Assembly: GCA_037127315.1 (NCBI GenBank)
Contig: JBBBDQ010000913.1
Location: 3,140,001-3,204,000, forward strand
Source: Ascarosepion bandense
Lineage: Eukaryota > Mollusca > Cephalopoda > Sepiida > Sepiidae
Length of the DNA: 64,000 bases
Reading direction: 5' to 3'
Part shown: one piece after another, positions 30,246 to 39,930 of the stretch
How the letters are laid out: each line of letters begins with the position of its first letter
How positions within the stretch are numbered: position 1 is the first letter of the stretch
The notes under the pieces: generated by a model
Told to the model about the DNA's origin: nothing
The model's input: only the letters and a program-made list of their open reading frames with translations
Database searches by the model: none
Position numbers and translations under genes: made by a program

Positions 30246-30845
30246 GAATATAATATTCGCTATTGATGGTTCTTCCTTTTTCAAGATAATGATGAACACA
30301 ATAATTTGCGCATTCCAAAATACAAAGGCCAAAACATTGCCTGGTAATTTTTTGCATCTGATCGCTTTGGACAGCTTTCACCTGCTGCTGCCCACTCAGC
30401 CCACTGCTGATTTGACTCCAAATGATCCATGTTTTATCCATTATCACATATTTGCGTAAAAACTCTTGTTGCATTGAAACAGTTGCAAACAACGCTCTGA
30501 ATCGTTGACATATCGTTGTTTTTGATTGACTGTGAGCAAACGCATCACCCACTTTGAACACAGCTTTCTCACCGACAAACTTTTATGCAAAATGGTGAAT
30601 ACATTGCCTTCTGATATGTTCAACTCCTCTGCTATCTCATGCAACTACAACTTACAATCCACCAAAATGAGTTTGTGGATTTTTTGGGTGTTTTCTGGGA
30701 GAACTGCTAATTTAGAGCAACCTGAGCATTCAGCATCATTTGTGCCTGTACGGCACAGTTTAAAGTCAGCATACTACCTCTTAACCATTGTTTTCAATGG
30801 AGTAGAGTCCGAATAACACTTATCAAGCCATTGCTTTGCTTGAAC
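30246..30845 (-). pseudogene. Mariner transposase relic, N-terminal half
   Basis: Minus-strand frames encode, after a broken start, LHEIAEELNISEGNVFTILH (helix-turn-helix of the DNA-binding domain), LCSKWVMRLLTVNQKQR, FLRKYVIMDKTWI (first catalytic Asp region; canonical MDETWI) and YLEKGRTINSEYY. The catalytic C-terminus is missing, cut by the SINE-2 dimer. At least two frame changes, near 30450 and 30640. It complements the half found at 6.6 kb but is clearly a different, more diverged element. No TIRs are seen. Confidence 0.88.
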
Positions 30846-30904
30846 AGTATTTTTCCCATCAGAAATCAATGCTTTATCAACACATAAAATTCAGATGTTT
30901 CCAT

Positions 30905-31131
30905 TGTTTTGAATCAGAGAAACAAGTTCCAATTTTAGTTGAATTCGTTGCATTCGCTTACGCGCAAATATTCCTGGCTAAGCTATTATCTTCTTCCTCC
31001 AGCTATTGGTTAAATAGAAGGACAGATAGGTTTCTAGAGACTTGGTAAGCAATCAGTAAGTAATGGCGACCTACTGCAGGAAAATCTTTCGAGACATGAT
31101 AGCCAAAGCGTGTATCACGTATGGCTGACTG
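30905..31131 (+). mobile_element. SINE-1 copy, diverged
   Basis: GTTGAATTCGTTGCATTCGC, then a tail with CTTTCGAGACATGATAGCC and GTGTATCACGTATGGC, ending CTGACTGA. The head is degraded and the middle carries deletions. Confidence 0.75.
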
Positions 31132-31134
31132 AAT

Positions 31135-31197
31135 ATTGGCAGTGGGCGCGTTCCGACGATGAGATCTCGGTTCGAATCTCGCCATAACCGATGGTAC
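31135..31197 (+). pseudogene. tRNA-like fragment with box B
   Basis: CAGTGGGCGCGTTCCGACGA followed by a box B-like GGTTCGAATCTCGCC. It lacks a full cloverleaf and follows the end of a SINE-1. Probably another SINE head. Confidence 0.5.
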
Positions 31198-31357
31198 CTG
31201 CAAACTATACTACGGGTCGATTTAAACCATTTAAAGTGAAAGTAAGTATTTGATGATTACGCTTTCACGAAGAAACATTTCCTTGCAAAGAAGGCTCTGA
31301 ACGCACTTGTTCTATTCAGACTGGTGACCATGAATAATTATGCGCTTTTTGCTAAGA

Positions 31358-31440
31358 AGCCGTAACTGAGGTCCACTCACCATAACTGAGGTTCACTCAC
31401 CGTAACTGAGGTCCACTCACCGTAACTGACGTCTACTCAA
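31358..31440. repeat. 20-bp minisatellite, four copies
   Basis: CCGTAACTGAGGTCCACTCA occurs four times in tandem with single substitutions. Confidence 0.9.
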
Positions 31441-31499
31441 TGCAGTATAAAGGCATTAAACAAACACATATCTTTGTGAGCAGGTGTCTAAAACAGGGA

Positions 31500-31646
31500 T
31501 TGCCTAGCCCTCGTATACTCGGAAAATGAATAGCCAATCTTTATACAAGGCCGAAAGTGTGAGGTACTCAGTGAGAATCGAACTCGCTGTTCAGTCGTAA
31601 TTGATCTAGCGTGTCAAGCTAGCTAACCATTACACCACATAGAAGT
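31500..31646 (-). mobile_element. SINE-3 with tRNA-Val-like head, copy 1
   Basis: The minus strand at about 31568-31646 reads as a tRNA-like head: box A TGGTGTAATGG, anticodon stem CTAGC/GCTAG around TTGACAC (anticodon GAC, valine), an expanded variable region, and box B AGTTCGATTCTC. The acceptor stem does not pair. A related copy lies at 40.8 kb, sharing the head and a GCCGAA(A/T)GT block after it. The opposite end is not defined. Confidence 0.7.
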
Positions 31647-31652
31647 GTCATA

Positions 31653-31684
31653 ATGTATGTATGTATGTATGTATGTATGTATGT
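31653..31684. repeat. GTAT microsatellite
   Basis: Eight ATGT units. Confidence 0.95.
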
Positions 31685-32458
31685 ACACTACCGGCCATAT
31701 TTATTAGGCCACTCCATCCTTGAAAAAAAATTATGTATTTCATACTATTTTTAGTATTTATTGCCAAGTGGATAATTCTAAATGAAAATGGAATGGCTAT
31801 CTTTCATTATTACTTTGCAAAATTTTACAAGGCAAATAGCGATAATTTACCTATCGCACCCTGTAGATTTGCTATCTATCTATCTATAGATATATTCATC
31901 CGCAGACAAATCTGTTTCGATGTATCACAGCTCATCAGTACGATAAGACATCCGATTGCTTTTAACCTCGGATTGAAACCCGACCGAAGTGATGTCAATC
32001 GGTGATTCTACCTATATATATATAATGTCCAAATCAGTAAGGAACGAAGAAGATATTTATAACGTTCAAAACATTAACTTAAAACAGTGATCAATATAAA
32101 AATAGAGCAATTAAATTTTTTTATAAATTATACTTTAGAACATGTACAACCTACAATCTACTACAAAATTGTACATTTTGTTTCGACATTGAAAACACTA
32201 TATCTCATCAGGGAGTTAATAATGATTCTTCTAAACTTTATTTTTAAGAAAATTTAAGAGAAATCACTTCCTTTTATTTTTGGAAAAGACTTGTTTCACT
32301 GCACCACAGCTCCTCAGTACGGTTAGACATCCAATTGCTTCTAGCCATGATTGAAAACCGACCGAATTGACATCAGTCGGCGATTCTAATATTTAAGATA
32401 TGGGCGCTCGGCAGAGAAAGACGGAATTTACATACGTTATATATACATATATATACCT
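31685..32458. repeat. Unclassified repeats with internal duplication
   Basis: GTACACTACCGGCCATATTT at 31682 resembles a Tc1-type terminal repeat but no partner end is seen. A segment of about 100 bp (TGTTTC(G/A)(A/C)TG(T/C)A(T/C)CACAGCTC(A/C)TCAGTAC to ATC(A)GTCGG(T/C)GATTC) occurs at 31912-32007 and again at 32286-32386. Confidence 0.5.
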
Positions 32459-32563
32459 TCTGTTAGACAGCGTTCGCTCAGTTATGAAAGCTGTTGGCAA
32501 ATCCTTGCTTTTGAAGAGTGCCTTATTTTTTTTTTTCAATAATTATGTCATCGAGGAGTGAAG

Positions 32564-32567
<4 letters not shown>

Positions 32568-32606
<39 letters not shown>

Positions 32607-32680
32607 TCTCTATTATAGGGAAGACCGTTGTGTATATATATATATATATATATATACAACGGTCTTCACTATAATAGAGA

Positions 32681-32711
<31 letters not shown>
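32568..32711. repeat. TA microsatellites around a near-perfect inverted repeat
   Basis: Two 27-bp arms (ACTCTCTATTATAGGGAAGA... and its complement, one mismatch) flank a central TA tract and are flanked by TA tracts, so the whole block can form a cruciform. The repeats lie at the 3' end of the Penelope-like element. Confidence 0.9.
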
Positions 32712-32715
<4 letters not shown>

Positions 32716-32861
32716 CTAAACATATATTGTTAAATGTAAGAGACAATGAATGTCTATTATATTTAATCATGAGCCGTTGTAAACGTCGTATTTTTGCTTT
32801 AATTTCAGTTGAAAATAAAGACAAAAATTCTCCAACATTTGGATAATTATTTATTGGTTTT

Positions 32862-32898
32862 CTTCTAAGCTTTCGGCTCACATGAGCCATCTTCAGAG
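32862..32898 (-). ncRNA. Possible hammerhead-like motif in Penelope 3' region
   Basis: The minus strand reads CTGAAGA, then a hairpin GGCTC-ATGT-GAGCC, then GAAA, which matches the core order of a hammerhead ribozyme (CUGANGA, stem II, GAAA). Penelope-like elements are known to carry hammerhead motifs. I cannot identify stem III or a cleavage triplet, so activity is doubtful. Confidence 0.4.
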
Positions 32899-33082
32899 AG
32901 GTTGTTTAAACTGAAATATTATAAAATCCACCATCACCGAGGATTTTATTTTGTGTTGACATAAAACTCCGCTTGGCAACGGCAATAGTTACCAAAAATA
33001 ATAAACGCAGTTCTTAAATTTACGATGCGGTTTTATGACGTCACACCGCGGGATAGCGAGATATGACAACAAAACCATGTAG

Positions 33083-33409
33083 TCAAATGCAATGTAAGAT
33101 GTTATTTCCTGTTTTAAAGTTGATTTTATTGAGTGTTGGTTGTTTCGATTTGATGTACATGGCCTCCAATATCTGCAGGTTCCTCTTACTGTGTGTATGA
33201 GTAAGGATCACCGTATTGTTGACCAAAATCTGTCTGATATTACCTACATGTTTATGTTTTTCAGAGAAATGTTGTTTAATAGTACTCTGATCAGAAAGAT
33301 GACATGTAAGTCTACTGGAGAGCGTGGTTGTAGTAAAACTAATATATGTACTAGGTTTTTGATTAGTATCAGAGATGCAATCTCTGAATGGGCATGTAAA
33401 TTGGTACAC
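33083..33409 (-). pseudogene. Penelope-like GIY-YIG endonuclease domain
   Basis: Frame of 108 codons: YQFTCPFRDC, STYISFTTTTLSSRLTCHLS, then IRQILVNNTVILTHTHSKRN and ILEAMYIKSKQPTLNK. These match the Penelope endonuclease layout: Cys-bearing N-terminus, the Y-I-G-T-T/L-x-x-R-L region, and the late EAxxI...P-x-L-N motif with the catalytic Glu. The YIG tripeptide reads YIS here, a damaged position. The domain would nick target DNA. Confidence 0.82.
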
Positions 33410-33489
33410 TACATTGGTTTTTTGTAGAGAATTTAGTTTAGTGCTTGTTGGGTTATTATAGACTATGAGGTCAATTGTTTTTGAATTTT

Positions 33490-33822
33490 TTAGAATAAAT
33501 ATATATATATAATGAGTTTAATTTGATTATTACTTTCCACTGGTTTAACATTTCTACGTATTATGTTTTTGAGAGTGTTTTCTTCTTGTTTATAATTATT
33601 ATGTATTTGGTTGCAATAGTATAAGTTAATAGTGTTATGTTTATTTTGATGTAAACCATTATTATTAATAATATTATCATTATTGTTAGAGCTATTGTTA
33701 ATTTTGTTGAGATACATTTTAATTTGTTGATCAATAACGGATTTAGAAAATCCATTATTGACTAGTTTTTGCTTAATGTTGTGTAATTCTTTATAAAATA
33801 TAGATTTGGAAGAAGATATCAT
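33490..33822 (-). pseudogene. Penelope-like linker between RT and endonuclease
   Basis: Frame of 110 codons, Asn/Lys-rich (SIFYKELHNIKQKLVNNGFS, INNSSNNNDNIINNN). It corresponds by position and by similarity to the 46.7-47.1-kb copy with the poorly conserved linker. Frame shift relative to the endonuclease segment. Confidence 0.65.
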
Positions 33823-34069
33823 TTGTGTGCGTTGAAGTAAGTTTTTTATAACAGCTAACTTATATTGTTGGGGGCATTCACTATTATAATTAAGAAGACA
33901 CGAATTTATGCTAGTTGGTTTCCTATATAGAGAAGTAGTAAATTTATGTGTGCTAGAATCAATGAATACATCAAGGAATGGGAGTTTGTTATTAATATTA
34001 ACTTCTAATGTAAATTTGAGGACGGAGTGACTTTCAAATTTGTTTTTAAGATATTTAATTTGATCGATA

Positions 34070-34285
34070 TTCTTAGCTAAAACAAAATGTCATCTATGTA
34101 TCTTACATATATAGAGGGTTTATTGTTGTCATTAATCATTTTATTTTCTAGATTTGGCATATAATAATTAAAAAAGAGGGGACCTAAAGGAGATCCCATC
34201 GCAATACCATCTATTTGTGTATAAACATTGCCTAAGGGATCGTGAAAGTGTATTTGTATGATGCATGCTAATAATAGCATGCACC
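34070..34285 (-). pseudogene. Penelope-like reverse transcriptase fragment
   Basis: Encodes HFHDPLGNVYTQIDGIAMGS, then PLGPLFFNYYMPNLENK and YVRYIDDILF. These are the RT motif B region (QIDGIAMGSPLGPLF) and the catalytic motif C as YIDD (usually YVDD in Penelope). The palm upstream, with the first catalytic Asp, is lost. Confidence 0.88.
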
Positions 34286-34289
34286 ACAT

Positions 34290-34323
34290 AAGTAATATAA
34301 TAATAATAATAATAATAAATATA

Positions 34324-34354
<31 letters not shown>

Positions 34355-34400
34355 GTAAGATAATTATATATATATATGTATATATATATATATAATCTTC
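34290..34400. repeat. AAT and TA microsatellite
   Basis: AAT repeats followed by TA repeats, inside the Penelope-like element between its truncated RT and its outer inverted repeat. Confidence 0.9.
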
Positions 34401-34524
34401 ACTACTCGATGACATAATTATTTCAAAAAAATAATATAAAGCACTCTTCAAAAGCAAAGATTTGCCAAGAGCTTTTATAATTGAGCCAACGCTAACAGGA
34501 GGCATATATATATATATATATATA

Positions 34525-34880
34525 TTGGAGTAGATAGATTGAACTATCGCCCGGTTCACACTCCACCCACTTCTATTGAACAGGTGTAGAGGCTCATCCC
34601 TTGTTCCCTGTTTAGGATGTGGTTTCCGGCTTTTTCTTTTCCAATCTTTTCACTTTCTTTTTTTGTTTATTATTTTTTTCAATTGGAGTAGATAGACTGA
34701 CTTATCGCCCGGTTCACACTCTACCCACTTCTATTGAACAGGTGTAGAGGCTCATCCCTTGTTCCCTGTTTAGGATGTGGTTTCCGGCTTTCTCTTTTCC
34801 AATCTATTCACTCTCACGTAGCCCCCTGCACACCAGTGGCCTTACCGCCCTGCTTGTGGTGATGTGATTAAAAAAAAAAT
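34525..34880 (+). mobile_element. SINE-2 dimer
   Basis: Units start at 34527 and 34684; the T-rich linker lies between them and the tail with poly-A (TGCTTGTGGTGATGTGATT) follows the second only. It abuts the TA repeat that borders the Penelope-like element. Confidence 0.88.
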
Positions 34881-35289
34881 ATTTGAAATATACAACTGTC
34901 TTTCTTTTTACAGAGAGGATTACGAAGATCAACCAACAGGAATTGTTCTTTAATCCAATTTGCGTTACTTACAAAAGATGATCTGAGATTGAGGAATGAA
35001 AATGAAAAAAATACAACCATAAAATAAATATACTTTTTGAAAATCTTAATTATTATTTCCTTGTGGGTAAGTTGCGTAAAATATCCCCACTCCCAAATTT
35101 TAAACGGCGACAAATTCGTTTGTTTGCAATACGCTAGTTATTAAAAAAAATTTAATTAACTTCAAAGTCATGACTAATATTACTCATATAGATGACGATG
35201 AACCACTCAACAATGTTATTAATAATCAAATTCATATGCTACTGTCATTTAAGTTATTTTTAAATTCTTTAGATGAATTTGTAATTATT
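34881..35289. other. AT-rich sequence, no gene
   Basis: An 81-codon minus-strand frame (34868-35113) has no recognised domain. Confidence 0.4.
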
Positions 35290-36190
35290 TTTTAAAAAGA
35301 AATGTTTAATATTCCTTCCTTGCATTTTTTGTCTTTTTCCTTCCTTCCTTTTCATTCATTTTTTCATTTATCCCTTAATTCCCTCATTCATTTTTTTTCT
35401 TTTCTTTACCTTTTAATGAACGCAGAATTAATCGATTCATTTATTTTTTTAAACTTTGAGTTAGCTTTATTTATTTGTATTTGGTGTTTTTTTATTCCTA
35501 CACCGTCAGTAATAATGGCTTACAATAAGTCCTTCTTCTTCTTCTTCTTCTTCTTCTTACCTTTCTTCTTTGGCTTTTTCTTCTTTCTTCTTTTTCTTTT
35601 CCTTTTTCTTTTTTTCCTTCTTCCTCTTTATGTATTTATCTTTATTCTTCCTGTTTTTCTCTTTTTTCTTTTCCTTCTTCTTTTTCCTCTTTTTGCATTT
35701 ACCTTTATTCTTCCTCTTTTTCTCTTTCTTTTTCTTTTATTTTCCTTCTTCTTCCTCCTCTTTATGCATTTATCTTTCTTCTTCTTTTCTTTATCTTCTT
35801 TCTTCTTTCTTTTCTTTTTTACCTCTTTCTGTATTTATCTTTTGTCTTCCTCTTTTCTTTTTCATTTTTCTTCATCTTTTCCGTCTTTTTTCTTTTCCTA
35901 CTTCTTCTGCTTTCTGTATTTATCTTTCTTCTTCCTCTTTTTGTCGTTTTCTTATTTTTCTCCTCCTCCTCCTCCTACTTCTTCTTCGTTTTCTTCTTTT
36001 TCTTCTTCTTCTTTTTCTTCTTTATGTGTTTTTCAGCTCCTCTCCTTCTTATTTTACGTTCTTTCAAACTTCAGTTCTTTCTCCTTCTCGACTCTCTCAA
36101 ACTTTCACTAATCTTTTTCTTCTTTCTCCTTCTCCTTATTATTCTTTTTCTTCTTCGTTATCGTCGTCTTCTTTCGATTCCTGTAAATTT
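35290..36190. repeat. CTT/CTTT-rich pyrimidine tract
   Basis: Degenerate CTT-, CCT- and CTTT-type repeats with recurring TTTATGCATTTATCTTT-like spacers. Open frames of 229 and 269 codons are stop-free only because of composition. Confidence 0.85.
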
Positions 36191-36548
36191 GTCATATCAA
36201 CTGTTATGAAAAAAACCCTTTTCATAACTTTAATTGTTCCCTATGAAGCGACCGGGTAAAATAAAATTAAAAGAAAAAAGAAAACGATTTTGTATCAAAC
36301 GAAACCAATAACCAATAATTTTCAACGTTTATACCGATTATTAAAATAATTATCTTCAACTTTCTATTCTAGTTAGTCTTTTTTTATTTAAACAAATTTA
36401 AATAAATAGAAAAGAAAATATTTCTTTTCATCGCAGTTTTCTTTGCATTTCGTTTCTTTTTCCGTTCTTTTATTCTGGCTTTTACATTCAACCCTTTCTT
36501 TTCATGTTCATCACCCCAATGTATTTTAATCATTCCAACGTCATTTTT
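36191..36548. other. AT-rich sequence, no gene
   Basis: No open frame beyond repeat translation and no element recognised. Confidence 0.4.
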
Positions 36549-36606
36549 ACTCCTATTATTATTGTTGTTGTTGTTGTTGCTCTTCTTCTTCTTCTTCTTC
36601 TTCTTC

Positions 36607-36654
<48 letters not shown>
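36549..36654. repeat. Compound trinucleotide microsatellite
   Basis: ATT, then TTG, then CTT, then ATT repeats in phase, all interrupted only by single substitutions at the switches. Its minus strand would encode poly-Asn, poly-Lys, poly-Asn. Confidence 0.95.
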
Positions 36655-36929
36655 TCTTCCATAGTGAATATTTTTTTTAATTATATTTTTTCGTTTCCGC
36701 TAAGGATTACGTTTTGTTAATGTTTGTATCGTATTTTTGTGTCGAATTTCATAATGAGACCTTTGCCAATGAATAATATTTTTGTCCTCTCTTTAAAAAA
36801 AAAAAAAGCAAAAATGCAGTTATTTTTTCAAAACCTACCGCAAATATGTTATTGCAATTTTAGTCGAAAACGCACAAAGTTTATCTTAACGGAGATTTTT
36901 TATGAAACATGGTTTTAATCTAGGAACCT

Positions 36930-38395
36930 CCACTTTTTCGGCATAAATTTTCGATACCTAAGTTTAAAATGAAATTTTTGAAATGAAAAAAAAGTCTTGA
37001 AGATTTCAATTTAGATTTAAATAAAAAAGTAATGATTAAATTTATTATTTCCATTAAGTAAAATAATTCTGGTCTATTTCAGATATAAATTATATAAATT
37101 GGAATGTCACATTTAATTTGGATTTCTTAAAATCATCTTAAAAGCAGCCATTTTCTTAATTTTAAGAAATTTGTAAACAAATAAAAATTCATTGATTTTT
37201 AAAATATTTCAAAAGATTTATGACACATTATTTTATTAAAATTAGAAAACTGAAAAGTAAATTAATCTGATTTTAAAGAAATATTACTTACTTATAGCAT
37301 AAATAAGTAATATACAACCAATTATTTAAGATTGGTCGTGTTCATCTGACCGAACGTTTGATGGACTGTTGAATGAAGAAGCGATGACAGCTACTATAGA
37401 TGAACATGAATGACGATTTTCATAAATCTAAGTGAAGGGACAAAACTCTTAGATCACGTAACCTTTTCATTATAAAGACAATTTTAGTCTACCATACATG
37501 AAAATAAGGAACGCATTAAGTAAAAATTCAAAATAAAAATTATCTAAAAATAAAATTGCGCAACTACGATTATTAATCTTTGCAATTTTGGACTCGTAAA
37601 TTTCGTTTCCACCTAATTATTATATCACATCCAGGTAATAGCCCAATACAGAATTTTACACGTTTTTAAACTATTATACATTATCATAATTAAAATGTAA
37701 AAATAAAAAAATGAAAAACCTCTTGTAAAAATTCATTATTCATCAGAAAAAAGGTCATTTCTTCAGACAATAATGTCCTTAATATTACTTATTTACAAAA
37801 ACAATTAAAATCCTTTCTAATTAAGTAATGTCATTGCTTCATTAGATTCATTATTTTTCAGTTCAGAGCAGATTTTCATTAGGATGGAACTAATTTGATA
37901 GATGTTTTACAATATTCAAATACTCCTACTTTTAACTAAAAAAATTCAGGACACAGAAATGTTCTGTGCGAAATTTCATGAAATTAAGTGTGGAGTAACC
38001 TATTTAAAAATATATATATATTTTTTACCAAAATTTACTAAAAATAACCTTTGAAAATAATTTCATTCATTTGTAAATAAGTCCTGAAAATTCCATAAAA
38101 CTCGGACAATTATTTGATTTTACAAGAATTTCCAAATAAATGTGTTTTCGACGAAAAACAAGCGTAAAAAAATCAATGTTGAAAGTTAGAGAAGACGACG
38201 TAAACAAAACAAGATTTCACCAAAATTTCGAACGTGTTAGAAAGGATTAAAAAATTAAAAAAAAAAAATTAACAAATACTTTGTCTTTCATCTTAATAAT
38301 AACATCAACATTTTGACGATAAAACTTTATTTTCCTTAAGTTTGTGGCCCTTTTCATTACGCTATGCTGTTTTCCCGCGAAAACGTGACGGTATC
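36930..38395 (-). repeat. Long diverged noncoding repeat, copy 2 (inverted)
   Basis: The reverse complement aligns collinearly with 8.79-10.84 kb. Anchors include TATAATTTATATCTGAAATA near 37078, GACATTACTTAATTAGAAAG near 37825 and CACGTTCGAAATTTTG near 38190-38205. Without the SINE and TA insertions of copy 1 it is about 1.46 kb. No coding frame. Confidence 0.75.
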
Positions 38396-38709
38396 TAAGC
38401 AAAACGATTGCGTAACGTTATTTTCGGAAAGGTGCAAGTCCTATCTCAAGTGGCGATTGTATAACTCTAAAAGTGGGGAGGAGCACTGAGGGGCCGGAAT
38501 TTTTCTGAGAAGAGGTGGGGCAAACTCAAGCAGCGTAATGACTGACCAATTCTTTCACTCGGCCATAAATCACTGACTGCCTATGTATCTACATAACAAG
38601 TTGGGGACATTATTTCTAATTAGCATCTTTCTTCATGTTTAATTCATTTGTTTTTATTTTTTTGATATACAAACCATTTGTGGAACTTGACCTATATTAA
38701 CAAAAAAAT
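38396..38709. other. Unclassified sequence with a block shared at 43.67 kb
   Basis: TGCCTATGTATCTACATAAC and the following 45 bases recur at 43676. The next matching stretch (ATATGACTATTA(A/C)GTCTC) follows directly there but comes after the SINE-2 here, so the 43.7-kb copy resembles an unoccupied version of this locus. Confidence 0.5.
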
Positions 38710-38911
38710 ATTGGAGTAGATAGACTAATCTATCGCCCGGTTCACACTCCACCCACGTCTATTGAACAGGTTAAGAGGCTCATCCCTTGTTCCCTGTTTA
38801 GGATGTGGTTTCCGGCTTTCTCTTTTCCAATCTTTTCACTATTACGTAGCCCTCTGCACATCAGTGGCGTTACCCCGCCTTGCTCGGGGTGATACGATTA
38901 AAAAAAAAAAC
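38710..38911 (+). mobile_element. SINE-2 monomer, full length
   Basis: TTGGAGTAGATAGACTAATC to CTTGCTCGGGGTGATACG and poly-A. Best single-unit example of the family, about 200 bp including A-tail. Confidence 0.9.
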
Positions 38912-38982
38912 AAGATATAAAAATATGACTATTAAGTCTCTTTTCCCTCCTAAAAGCACGTCTGTTTTTATATATCTGTTTC

Positions 38983-39013
38983 TTTTTGTGTGTGTGCGTG
39001 TGTGTGTGTGTGT

Positions 39014-39068
<55 letters not shown>
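38983..39068. repeat. TG microsatellite
   Basis: About 40 TG units with a few interruptions. Confidence 0.95.
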
Positions 39069-39070
<2 letters not shown>

Positions 39071-39173
39071 TGTTGTTGTTGTTTTTCTTTCAAACAGGTC
39101 TCTGTATGTGTTCTTAAAAAGCTAAATTAAAAAGAAAAAAAACACAGAGGGAAAAGATCAAATTTTATCGGTA

Positions 39174-39777
39174 AATTTTCGTTTTATCTCTCGAAGGCTT
39201 TTCCCCCCTTCAAATTTATCTAAAAGTAGCATTATTTCTGTGCAAATGTATATGCTGAACTCAAATCAATAATTAGTTATAGAAAAACCTACCTTTATTG
39301 ATCTGAACGTCCAGAAAAAAATCGAACTACTCTAACGCAGTCATGTACTTAACTGCTGAATGACTTTCGGCGTGGGCAACAAATTTCGGCCTATTTTCGG
39401 CCTATTTACTTCCTTTACTGAAATTTCCGCCCATTTACTTCCTGCAATGAAAGTAAAACGCGATTTTTTTCTACGCGTATTACTTTCATTACAGGAAGTA
39501 AATAGGTGGAAATTTCAGTAAAGGAAGTAAATAGGCCGAAATTTGTTGCCTACACCGAAAGTCATTCTGCAGTTAATTACATGACTTCGTGAGAGTTACG
39601 GGAGACAAAAAGTGCGAGTTGAAGTTCGATTTTTTTCTGGTCGTTAAGATCAATTAAGGTAAATTTCTTCAATAACTAATTGTTGATTTGAGTTCAGCAT
39701 ATACATTTGCACAGAAATAATGATATTTTAGATAAATTTGAAGGGGGGAAAGCCTTCGGGACCTAAAACGAAAATTG
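39174..39777. repeat. Palindrome of about 600 bp with an 11-bp loop
   Basis: The left arm (39174-39462) and right arm (39474-39777) are inverted repeats around ATTTTTTTCTA. Paired landmarks: AATGAAAGTAAAACGCG with its complement next to the loop, AACAAATTTCGGCC with GGCCGAAATTTGTT, TGCAAATGTATATGCTGAAC with its complement, and CTCGAAGGC with GCCTTCGGG at the outer end. The arms differ by substitutions and two indels; the right arm has about 30 extra bases near 39600. No coding frame. Transcription through it would yield a long hairpin RNA. Confidence 0.93.
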
Positions 39778-39930
39778 ATCAGATTCATAAATTTTTGAAG
39801 CTTATAAAAGTGGGGGAGGACAACTGAGGTACCAGTCCAGATTCTGGCAGGACTTCGCCCCTTCTTCACCCCCGCCGTAGAATCGCCACTGATCAGTAAC
39901 ACTCGTTGAGTGAAATGACCTAATAGACTT

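Larger units (their letters stand above)
32459..34501 (-). mobile_element. Penelope-like element, copy 1, bracketed by inverted repeats
   Basis: A minus-strand Penelope-like element. Its outer segments (about 32459-32570 and 34393-34501) are inverted repeats of about 110 bp sharing GCTTTTGAAGAGTGC and AATTATGTCATCGAG; outside each are TA repeats. The coding part at 33083-34285 has an RT segment and a GIY-YIG endonuclease segment, in the order expected for Penelope elements. The upstream RT is lost in an AAT/TA-rich stretch near 34290-34390. Stops and frameshifts make it inactive. Confidence 0.8.

Noticed and set aside
31568..31646. Functional tRNA-Val(GAC) gene on the minus strand
   Set aside because: The T-stem is mispaired, the acceptor stem does not close, and a related copy at 40.8 kb shares sequence beyond the tRNA, as in a SINE.
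31682..31740. Tc1-type transposon end (CACTACCGGCC)
   Set aside because: No matching inverted end, no TA-flanked partner and no transposase nearby. Mentioned only as a resemblance.
35302..36259. Open frames of 229-269 codons encoding F/L/S-rich, membrane-like proteins
   Set aside because: Pure pyrimidine-tract translation; overlapping frames show the same property.
36384..36662. Minus-strand frame with poly-Asn and poly-Lys
   Set aside because: Trinucleotide microsatellite read in frame. Poly-Asn proteins exist, but no surrounding coding sequence supports a gene.
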